Assembly: GCA_004173415.1 (NCBI GenBank)
Contig: SEHC01000063.1
Coordinates: 1-9,825, forward strand
Source of the DNA: Lysobacteraceae bacterium
GTDB lineage: Bacteria; Pseudomonadota; Gammaproteobacteria; Xanthomonadales; Xanthomonadaceae
Direction: 5' to 3'
Length of the DNA stretch: 9,825 nucleotides
Made by a program: the position numbers and the translations under genes. This document shows, one piece after another, positions 1 through 5,670 of the stretch; the first letter of the stretch is position 1, and each line of letters begins with the position of its first letter. The notes under the pieces were generated by a model. That model saw only the letters and a list, made by a program, of their open reading frames with translations. It did no database searches and had not been told where the DNA came from.

Positions 1-1355
1 GCCTGGCCGCTGGCTGCGTTGAACGTGTCGAACACACGCACCCGTCCGCTGTCGGTGCGCATCGCAGCGTGTTCACCGGATTGCAAGGTGCCCGACACCG
101 CGCGCGACAGCCCCACGTAGACCACCTGTGCATGGTGGGCCAGCGACAACTCGAACTGGCGCAGGAAATCGCCTGGGGGCGGCTGGCTGGTGCGCGGCAG
201 TTGCCGGGACTGGGCCATGCGCTGGTAGAACTCGCTCGTGGACAGCCCGGTCTTGTCCAGGTATTCGCGTCCGTCCAGCTCCACCCGCGCCGGCACCACG
301 CCGATGGCATAGCGCTCGGCCAGCGCCGGGGGCAGGTCCGCGGCGCTGTCGGTGACCACGTCCACCGCGACCCCGCTGGCTGCGCTGTGCTGCTGGCGGA
401 GCATGTCGTCGGCCTTCATCGCCTCGACCCGGCCCTGCGCGGCGCAGGCATCGAACAACTGTTGCGCGTTGCCCGCGTGGGCATGCACGCGCAAGCGGCC
501 CGCACCGCCGGCGATGACGATGGAATCGGCGCCGATCGCCTGCAGCGCCTCGCGCAGGCGATCGCGGTCGAGGCCCTCGCCCAGCACCAGGCATTCGCTG
601 CACCAGCGCCGCTGCGGATCGACTTCCCCGGCGTGCACGACCGGTTCCAACACGTCGTTGGCCGCCGTTACGGATGAGGCGGCGCCACGCACGCGGATCG
701 CGCGCGGACCGCCTTCGACGAATTCGGCGATGCCCTCGAGCAGGTCGACGAAGCCCTGGGCCCCGGCGTCGACCACGCCGGCCTTCTGCAGGACCGCGAG
801 TTGCAGCGGCGTCTCGGCCAGCGCGCGCCGCGCCCGGACAAGGGCCCGGGCAAAGCCCTCGCGCGAACCGCCGCCCGGCGTGGTGCCAGCCTCGCCACTG
901 GCGCGCTCCAGTTCCTCGGCGAACGCGCTGATCACGCTGACGATGGTTCCCTCCACCGGCTTGGCCAGGGCCAGGCGGGCGCTGGCGGCGCCGTTCCGGA
1001 CGGCGAGGGCCAGCGAGGCGGCATCCAGCGAAGGCAGGGTCTTCACCTGCTCGGCCACTCCGAACAGGAACTGGGCGAGGATCGCCCCTGAATTGCCCCG
1101 GGCCCCGCCGATCGCGTCCTCGCCCACCTGCGACAGCAGCTCGCCGGCATGGCGGCTGCGCCGGCTCAGGGCGCCGTTGAGCACGCTGCCCAGGGTCGAG
1201 GCCAGGTTGCTGCCGGTATCGCCATCGGCGACCGGGAACACGTTGATGCGGTTGAGTCCGTCGCGGCCGGCGATGACCCGGCGGGCACCGGCGATCAGCG
1301 CGCGGCGCAATGCCGGGGCGGTCAGGGAGGCGGAGGCAGGGGCGGAATTTTCCAT
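1..1355 (-). CDS. DhaL-DegV fusion protein (FakA/FakB-like fatty acid kinase type), 3' end outside window
   Basis: The minus frame from the ATG at 1355 stays open to the left edge, giving 451 codons. Residues about 12-205 are a DhaL/Dak2 kinase-type domain: the NVFPVADGDTGSN motif at 38-50 carries the Mg-ATP-binding aspartates (D44, D46), and GGARGNSGAI lies at 83-92. Residues about 220-322 resemble the middle/C-terminal part of FakA (LRVHAHAGN, then DDMLRQ). From about 331 a DegV domain begins, with VTDSAADLP, RTSQPPPGDF and LSRAVSGT as fatty-acid-pocket motifs. In Firmicutes, FakA (ATP-binding) and FakB (DegV, lipid-binding) are separate subunits of fatty acid kinase, which makes acyl-phosphate; here both are in one cytoplasmic chain. 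The kinase activity and substrate are inferred. The start fits the conserved N-terminus, but its ribosome site is weak. The gene is divergent from the one at 1495. Confidence 0.9.
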   Translation of the reverse strand, partial: MENSAPASASLTAPALRRALIAGARRVIAGRDGLNRINVFPVADGDTGSNLASTLGSVLNGALSRRSRHAGELLSQVGEDAIGGARGNSGAILAQFLFGVAEQVKTLPSLDAASLALAVRNGAASARLALAKPVEGTIVSVISAFAEELERASGEAGTTPGGGSREGFARALVRARRALAETPLQLAVLQKAGVVDAGAQGFVDLLEGIAEFVEGGPRAIRVRGAASSVTAANDVLEPVVHAGEVDPQRRWCSECLVLGEGLDRDRLREALQAIGADSIVIAGGAGRLRVHAHAGNAQQLFDACAAQGRVEAMKADDMLRQQHSAASGVAVDVVTDSAADLPPALAERYAIGVVPARVELDGREYLDKTGLSTSEFYQRMAQSRQLPRTSQPPPGDFLRQFELSLAHHAQVVYVGLSRAVSGTLQSGEHAAMRTDSGRVRVFDTFNAASGQ

Positions 1356-1494
1356 GCACCGGAGTCTGCCTGAACGCAGGACAGGCCCTTGCTGCGGCGC
1401 AGCAGCCGGCGTTGCGACACGACGGGCGGCTGCCGTGCGTGCCTCGAACCGCGTTATAGTTCAGCCCCGCTCGCGGCCGCCGCCAGGAGACCCC
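1356..1494. promoter_or_regulatory. Divergent intergenic region between the DhaL-DegV gene and the small exported protein gene
   Basis: These 139 nt separate two divergent starts and must hold both promoters. The only clear signal is TTATAGT near 1454-1460, a plausible sigma70 -10 element for the plus-strand pair, about 35 nt before its ATG. I see no convincing -35 at the usual spacing. An AGGAGA ribosome site at 1485-1490 serves the gene at 1495. Confidence 0.4.
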
Positions 1495-1785
1495 ATGCTT
1501 CGTCTCAGCCTTGCCCTGCTGCTGGTTTGCGCCAGCTCGCACGCCCTGGCCCAGAACGGGCGCGGGACGCCACCCAGCCCGGGCGCATGCCAGGAGACCG
1601 AGGCCACGACCCGCGACGACGCCGTGCAGTCCGGCAGCGCCGCGGTCAAGGCCAATGCAGCGCGCAGCAAGTATGTCCAGCGTGCCGCCACCAGCACCAG
1701 CGTCGGCGGCGGTGGCAGCGACGAAGTGCTTCCGCGTTCGCGTGGCACCCGCTGGCACAGCTTCCTGCCGGGGATGTTTCGCTGA
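1495..1785 (+). CDS. Small exported protein of unknown function, 96 aa
   Basis: The ATG at 1495 follows a good AGGAGA ribosome site four nt upstream. Residues 1-19 form a clear Sec signal peptide (MLRLSLALLLVCASSHALA), probably cut before QNG, leaving about 77 residues. The mature part is polar, with a Gly-rich stretch (SVGGGGSDE) and a C-terminal HSFLPGMFR. It has one cysteine in the signal peptide and one in the mature part, no lipobox and no second membrane segment. I do not recognise a named domain. It directly precedes the mtfA-like gene and the two overlap, so they are probably co-transcribed and translationally coupled. A periplasmic location is inferred from the signal peptide; the function is unknown. 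Confidence 0.75.
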   Translation: MLRLSLALLLVCASSHALAQNGRGTPPSPGACQETEATTRDDAVQSGSAAVKANAARSKYVQRAATSTSVGGGGSDEVLPRSRGTRWHSFLPGMFR

Positions 1786-2528
1786 TCCCAGCGTGGTTTC
1801 GCTGGCCGTTGCGCGCGCCCGCCGGGATCGATGCCGATCTCTGGGATGAAGTCCGCAAGGCAACGCCTTGGCTCGGTTCGCTGGATCCGGAGCGCGACCG
1901 CACGCTGCAGACCCTGAGCGCGCGCTTCCTGCACGAAAAAACCATTACCCCGCTCGCTGGCCTGGAGCTGGACGCGATCGCGCGCGTGCAACTGGCGGCG
2001 CTGTGCTGCCTGCCGCTGATCCGGTTCGGAGCCGACGGCCTGCGTGGCTGGTCGCAACTGCTGGTCTATCCGGATGCGTTCCGGGTGCAACGCAGCCATG
2101 TCGACGCGGCCGGCATCCTCCACGAGTACGAGGACGACCTGATCGGTGAATCCTGGGAGGCCGGCCCACTGGTGCTGTCGTGGGCCGACGTCCAGGCCGA
2201 CCTGGCCGACCCGCAGGCAGGCTTCTGCGTGGCCGTGCATGAAATGGCCCACAAGCTGGACGCGCTGGACGGCAGCATGGACGGCACCCCGCCGTTGCCC
2301 CATGCCTGGCATCGCCAATGGGCCACGGATTTCCAGGATGAGTACGACGATTTTTGCCAGCAGGTCGACGCCGGCCGCGATACCGGCATCGATCCCTACG
2401 CCGCCGAATCGCCGGAAGAATTCTTCGCCGTCGCCAGCGAGTACCATTTTTCGGCGCCGCAATTGCTCGATGCGCAGTTGCCGCGCGTGGCCGGCCACCT
2501 GCGCCGCTTCTACGGCACCGCCACCTAG
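1782..2528 (+). CDS. mtfA: MtfA-like zinc metallopeptidase (M90 family)
   Basis: The 248-residue product matches the MtfA (Mlc titration factor A) family throughout. An HEMAH zinc motif at 153-157 supplies H153, catalytic E154 and H157. The downstream EEFFAVASEYHFSAPQL segment supplies the third ligand, probably E213 by alignment with E. coli E212. Other conserved stretches are ARFLHEKTITPL, LLVYPDAF and GPLVLSW. In E. coli, MtfA is a cytosolic aminopeptidase that binds the repressor Mlc and so affects ptsG; whether an Mlc partner exists here is unknown. No ATG or GTG lies in frame near the N-terminus. The best start is CTG at 1782 (residues x-IPAWFRW), overlapping the TGA of the upstream gene by three nt; TTG at 1809 is the alternative. 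It converges on phoQ with 17 nt between stops. Confidence 0.88.
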   Translation: MIPAWFRWPLRAPAGIDADLWDEVRKATPWLGSLDPERDRTLQTLSARFLHEKTITPLAGLELDAIARVQLAALCCLPLIRFGADGLRGWSQLLVYPDAFRVQRSHVDAAGILHEYEDDLIGESWEAGPLVLSWADVQADLADPQAGFCVAVHEMAHKLDALDGSMDGTPPLPHAWHRQWATDFQDEYDDFCQQVDAGRDTGIDPYAAESPEEFFAVASEYHFSAPQLLDAQLPRVAGHLRRFYGTAT

Positions 2529-2533
2529 TTGCG

Positions 2534-2551
2534 CTGCAAGCCGGCTTACAG
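2534..2551. repeat. Imperfect palindrome between convergent mtfA and phoQ
   Basis: CTG-c-AAGCCGGCTT-a-CAG is a perfect 10-bp palindrome (AAGCCGGCTT) inside a second matched CTG/CAG pair, with one mismatch per side. It lies in the 17-nt space between the converging genes and includes the phoQ stop codon. It has no loop and no T-tract, so it is not a standard intrinsic terminator. Its function is unknown. Confidence 0.35.
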
Positions 2552-3991
2552 GCCCTGCGGCAGGATCACTTCGAAACGCGCCCCGCCCAGTTCCTTCGAA
2601 CGCTGCACCTGCAGGTCGCCCCGATAGCCGCGGACCAGGTCCTGCACGATCGCCAGGCCAATGCCATGGCCCTGCACTCGCTCGTCCCCGCGCACCCCGC
2701 GCTGGAGGACATGGGCGACATCTTCTTCGGCGATGCCCGGACCGTCGTCGTCCACCGCCAGCAGCAGGCCGGCGCGGCGGTTGCCTTCGGTCTTGGTCGG
2801 CGTGGCGGTGAGCAGCACCCGCGAACGGGCCCACTTGAACGCGTTCTCCAGCAGGTTGCCCATCAGCTCCTGCAGGTCGCCCGGCTCGCCATGGAAGCGC
2901 GCGTCGGGGTCGATCTCGAACTCGCAGATCACGCCCTTGGCCGCATAGACCTTCTCCAGCCCGCGCACGATCTCCTCGGCGCTGGATTCGATCGGCACCG
3001 GCGCGGCGAACAGCGCATGGCCGCTGGAGGCCGCGCGCGCCAGCTGGTAGGACACCAGGTTGTTCATGCGCTTGAGCTGGGTATCCAGTTCCTCGCGCAG
3101 GGCGATGGCGTGGACGCCGTCGTCCAGTTGCGCGCGCAGCACCGCCAGCGGCGTCTTCAGGCTGTGGGCCAGGTCGGCCAGCGTGTTGCGCTGGCGGTCG
3201 AGGTTCTCGCGCTCGCTTTCGATGAAGGCGTTGATGCTTTCGGTCAGCGGCTCCAGCTCGCGCGGGTGGCGCTCGCTCATGCGGCTGGCCTGGCCACGCT
3301 GGACCCGGATGAGCTCGCTGATCACGCGCCTGAGCGGACGCAGGCTCCAGCTCAGCACCAGGACCTGCAAAAACAGCAGGAACACGCCGGCGGCAGTGAG
3401 GTAGGCCCACAACGCGGCCCGGAACGTGCGCAGCTGCGAACCGAGCACCCGGGAGTCCTCGGAGATGTAGATCGAATACGGGAACTCCGCATCGGGTCCG
3501 CGGTTGGCGTAGACCGTGCCCAGGCCGAACCGGTAGACCGTGCCCTCGCTGCCATCGAGCTGGGTGATGGGCACCGGCCCGATGAACACTTCCTGCAGCG
3601 GCGCCAATACCTGCACTTCCTGCAGGCGCGGACCCAGGGTCGAATCCGAACCCCAGCGCGCGTTCGGCAGCTTCACTTCGGCGTAAAGACCACTACCGGG
3701 CTGGCTGAAGCGCGGGTCGACCGGCAGCTCCGGCGGGATCAGGCTGCCATCGCGGGCGAACTCGACCTTGTTGGCGTACGACAGGGCGTAGCCCTTCAGC
3801 CGGTGGCGCAGGTTTTGTTCGGCGGTGCTGACGAAGGCGCGATCCAGCGCATAGCCTGCCAGGAACAAGAACGCCACCAGGCCGATGCTGGCGGCCAGCA
3901 GTTGCCTGGCGCGCAAAGAACGCGGGCGCCATCCCTCGAAGGGATCGCGCCCGCGTTTGAGCTTGCCAGCGTCCGCCGCGCGCGAGGGCAT
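2546..3991 (-). CDS. phoQ: PhoQ sensor histidine kinase
   Basis: This is a 481-residue inner-membrane sensor kinase. It has a cytoplasmic N-terminus, TM1 at about 32-50, a periplasmic sensor domain of about 140 residues, TM2 at about 193-214, then a HAMP-like linker. The dimerisation helix LADLAHSLKTPLAVL carries the phospho-accepting H276. The ATPase domain shows the N box (N383 in LLENAFKWA), G1 DDDGPGI (414-420) and G2 GHGIGL (441-446), so all catalytic motifs are intact. It should phosphorylate PhoP, encoded immediately upstream. In Xanthomonas oryzae, PhoPQ has been linked to calcium sensing and virulence control; the signal here is not evident. The sensor domain lacks the dense acidic cluster of enterobacterial PhoQ. 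Its ATG shares one base with the phoP stop (TGATG), indicating translational coupling. Confidence 0.95.
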   Translation of the reverse strand: MPSRAADAGKLKRGRDPFEGWRPRSLRARQLLAASIGLVAFLFLAGYALDRAFVSTAEQNLRHRLKGYALSYANKVEFARDGSLIPPELPVDPRFSQPGSGLYAEVKLPNARWGSDSTLGPRLQEVQVLAPLQEVFIGPVPITQLDGSEGTVYRFGLGTVYANRGPDAEFPYSIYISEDSRVLGSQLRTFRAALWAYLTAAGVFLLFLQVLVLSWSLRPLRRVISELIRVQRGQASRMSERHPRELEPLTESINAFIESERENLDRQRNTLADLAHSLKTPLAVLRAQLDDGVHAIALREELDTQLKRMNNLVSYQLARAASSGHALFAAPVPIESSAEEIVRGLEKVYAAKGVICEFEIDPDARFHGEPGDLQELMGNLLENAFKWARSRVLLTATPTKTEGNRRAGLLLAVDDDGPGIAEEDVAHVLQRGVRGDERVQGHGIGLAIVQDLVRGYRGDLQVQRSKELGGARFEVILPQGL

Positions 3992-4000
3992 CAGCCCTCG
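3983..4000 (-). promoter_or_regulatory. Hairpin spanning the phoP stop and phoQ start
   Basis: Read on the coding (minus) strand, CGAGGGC-TGAT-GCCCTCG is a perfect 7-bp inverted repeat with a four-base loop. The loop contains the phoP TGA and the first bases of the phoQ ATG. The 5' arm contains GAGGG, the likely phoQ ribosome site. In mRNA this GC-rich stem would hide phoQ initiation until a ribosome finishing phoP melts it. The fold is seen in sequence; the coupling role is inferred. Confidence 0.55.
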
Positions 4001-4677
4001 TGGTTGCGCGGGATGGCGAAGCGATAGCCACGACCGCGCACTGTCTCGATCGGCTTGAGCTCGCCTTCCGGATCCAGCTTCTTGCGCAGGCGGCCGATGA
4101 AGACCTCGAGCACGTTGGAATCGCGGTCGAAGTCCTGCTGGTAGATGTGCTCGGTCAGGTCGGCCTTGGAGACCAGCTCGCCGGCATGCATCATCAGGTA
4201 TTCCAGCACCTTGTATTCATAACTGGTCAGGTCGATGTTGCCACCGTGGACGCTGACGGTCTGCGCGGCCAGGTCCAGGGCCACCGGTCCGCATTCCAGG
4301 GTCGGCTTGCTCCAGCCGGCGGCGCGGCGCAGCAGCGCGTTGACCCGGGCCAGCAGTTCTTCGACGTGGAACGGTTTGACCAGGTAATCATCGGCGCCTT
4401 GTTTCAGGCCCTCGACCTTGTCCTGCCAACTGGAGCGCGCGGTCAGGATCAGCACCGGGAATTTCTTGCCTTCGTCGCGCAGCGCCTTGATCAGCTCCAT
4501 GCCCGACATCTTCGGCAGGCCCAGGTCGATGATGCCGACGTCGAACGGCACTTCCCGGCCCATGTACAAGCCTTCCTCGCCATCCTGCGCGGCATCCACG
4601 GCAAAGCCTTCACGCTTGAGGCGCGCGGCCAGGGTTTCGCGGAGTGGCGCTTCGTCTTCGACCAGCAAAATACGCAT
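3991..4677 (-). CDS. phoP: PhoP response regulator (OmpR/PhoB family)
   Basis: This 228-residue response regulator starts at an ATG with an AGGGAG ribosome site five nt upstream (4683-4688). The receiver domain (1 to about 117) has the acidic pair at 7-8 (VEDE), phospho-acceptor D51 in DLGLPKMSG, T79 in ILTAR and K101 in LVKPF. The C-terminal winged-helix domain of OmpR type (about 127-225) contains LTSYEYKVLEYLM, the recognition-helix region SNVLEVFIGRLRKKL and the wing VRGRGYRF. All key residues are present and the length is normal. It would act as a DNA-binding regulator once phosphorylated by PhoQ, whose gene starts on the last base of the phoP stop. A small exported PepSY-like protein gene lies 56 nt upstream on the same strand and is probably in the same operon. 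Confidence 0.96.
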   Translation of the reverse strand: MRILLVEDEAPLRETLAARLKREGFAVDAAQDGEEGLYMGREVPFDVGIIDLGLPKMSGMELIKALRDEGKKFPVLILTARSSWQDKVEGLKQGADDYLVKPFHVEELLARVNALLRRAAGWSKPTLECGPVALDLAAQTVSVHGGNIDLTSYEYKVLEYLMMHAGELVSKADLTEHIYQQDFDRDSNVLEVFIGRLRKKLDPEGELKPIETVRGRGYRFAIPRNHEG

Positions 4678-4733
4678 GGGGTCTCCCTGTGCTTAGGCGA
4701 TGGCCGGGTAAGGGCCGGGGTGGGGCGGAAAAG

Positions 4734-5123
4734 TTACGGCCGGCGGGACCGTTCGCCACGTGGACGCGGCTGCGCCTCTTCACGGGGAAGGAGGTTACGG
4801 GGGCCGTCGCTGCCATCGCGTGAACGCTGGGGATCGTCATCCATGTAACGGACGCGGCCCCGATCGTCCATGACCTTGACGCGGTTGATCTCACGGCCGT
4901 CGTACTGTACGCGCTCGGCCCCCAGGATCTGGCCGCCCGTCTCGCGCTGGGCGCGGCGAACGGAATCGGACAGGGACACAGGATTGCGGGGTGGAGCCAG
5001 GTCGCGTCGCGGTTCGGACGGCGGCGGCACGTCGGGCCGGGCGGCTTGCGCGCTTGCGGCCAGAGTCACGCCAGCCAAAGCGATGCCTAGAACACAGCGT
5101 GCAAGGAACTGTTTGTTTTTCAT
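4734..5123 (-). CDS. Small exported PepSY-like protein upstream of phoPQ, 129 aa
   Basis: Residues 1-27 are a Sec signal peptide (basic KNKQFLAR, hydrophobic core, ending ASAQA). A proline/arginine-rich linker follows to about 50. Residues about 51-97 form a PepSY-like unit: SDSVRRAQRETGGQILGAERV, then YDGREINRVKVMDDRGRVRYM. This is the helix-strand-strand pattern seen in short periplasmic proteins near two-component systems. The last 30 residues are basic, proline-rich and probably disordered. The gene lies 56 nt before phoP on the same strand. A role as a periplasmic accessory or feedback partner of PhoQ is an inference from position only. The ATG at 5123 has only a weak ribosome site; a two-codon ATG-TTA-TGA overlaps it at 5128-5120. 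Confidence 0.75.
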   Translation of the reverse strand: MKNKQFLARCVLGIALAGVTLAASAQAARPDVPPPSEPRRDLAPPRNPVSLSDSVRRAQRETGGQILGAERVQYDGREINRVKVMDDRGRVRYMDDDPQRSRDGSDGPRNLLPREEAQPRPRGERSRRP

Positions 5124-5231
5124 AACATAATCGTAACGCTTTTCTGGCTTCCTGAATGAACGGGAGCCGATGGCGCGACGGCTTGTAGACGAGAGGAAGG
5201 CCTGATTTTGCGAGCAGGCGGTGAATCCGGT

Positions 5232-5255
5232 CTGAACTTATCCACAGGCGTTCAG
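5232..5255. promoter_or_regulatory. Perfect DnaA box inside an inverted repeat
   Basis: CTGAAC at 5232-5237 and GTTCAG at 5250-5255 are exact reverse complements separated by 12 nt. The spacer begins with TTATCCACA (5238-5246), the consensus high-affinity DnaA box. The site lies about 110 nt before the start of the PepSY-phoP-phoQ operon. It could be an operator for that operon or a lone DnaA-binding site; with only one box and no AT-rich element it is not an origin. Confidence 0.45.
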
Positions 5256-5348
5256 GTACTCGGTACGCTCGGGACACCTCAGCGATGCAGCAGCTCAGGC
5301 ACCCGCCGGCTCCCTCAATGGCATCCAGCTCGACGCTACGGACCTGGA

Positions 5349-5362
5349 GGCCCGCACGGGCC
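5349..5362. repeat. GC-rich palindrome
   Basis: GGCCCG-CA-CGGGCC is a 14-nt perfect inverted repeat with a two-base centre, followed by a further CGGGCCGG. It could form a small five-pair hairpin with loop GCAC. There is no adjacent T-tract. The role is unknown, and chance is possible in such GC-rich DNA. Confidence 0.3.
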
Positions 5363-5670
5363 GGGCCGGTACGCGCAGTCGGGGGACAGGGCGGCCTAGG
5401 CGCGGGCGCTAATCCATCCCGAGCCTTCGTTCAAGGTCTCAATATTCCGGTCCGCAGGCGCACCGCGTTGGAGGCGAGATTCCCGAAGGCCCGGCCTCGG
5501 CCGCAAAAGAAGCTGTGCAACCCGCGCCCCTTCCTCTGGACCGCTAGTGCAGTGGCGCGGCCGCTTGCAACACTCTCGCGCGCAGACCGGACCTGGACCT
5601 TCCGCTGCGCAGTTCGCTTTCAGCCATCAGGTGGCCGGCACCCCCGTCACCTGCTGGAACTGGCCGACGG

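Larger units (their letters stand above)
5124..5670. other. Gene-free stretch between the phoPQ operon and the effector gene
   Basis: I find no gene I can support in these 547 nt. The open frames on both strands match no family I recognise and lack good ribosome sites. The part near 5123 should hold the promoter of the PepSY-phoP-phoQ operon. The stretch contains the DnaA box with flanking inverted repeat (5232-5255) and a GC-rich palindrome (5349-5362). Just past the effector stop, a minus frame shows ten further residues (VGQFQQVTGVPAT with a stop) with GC-ending codons, possibly a relic of another effector tail. No convincing intrinsic terminator follows the effector gene. Confidence 0.5.

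Noticed and set aside
352..1785. Long plus open frame of 477 codons
   Set aside because: Only its last 97 codons, from the ATG at 1495 with its ribosome site and signal peptide, are real; the rest is antisense to the DhaL-DegV gene.
73..1863. Long minus open frame of 596 codons
   Set aside because: It runs out of phase with the DhaL-DegV gene and is very rich in Arg, Gly and Ala with no domain pattern; a typical high-GC shadow.
1461..3410. Long minus open frame of 649 codons
   Set aside because: It is antisense to mtfA and in the wrong frame of phoQ; both of those show complete catalytic motifs.
2354..4027. Long plus open frame of 557 codons
   Set aside because: It is antisense to phoQ, with no recognisable domain.
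4000..4848. Plus open frame of 282 codons
   Set aside because: It is antisense to phoP, which is intact and conserved.
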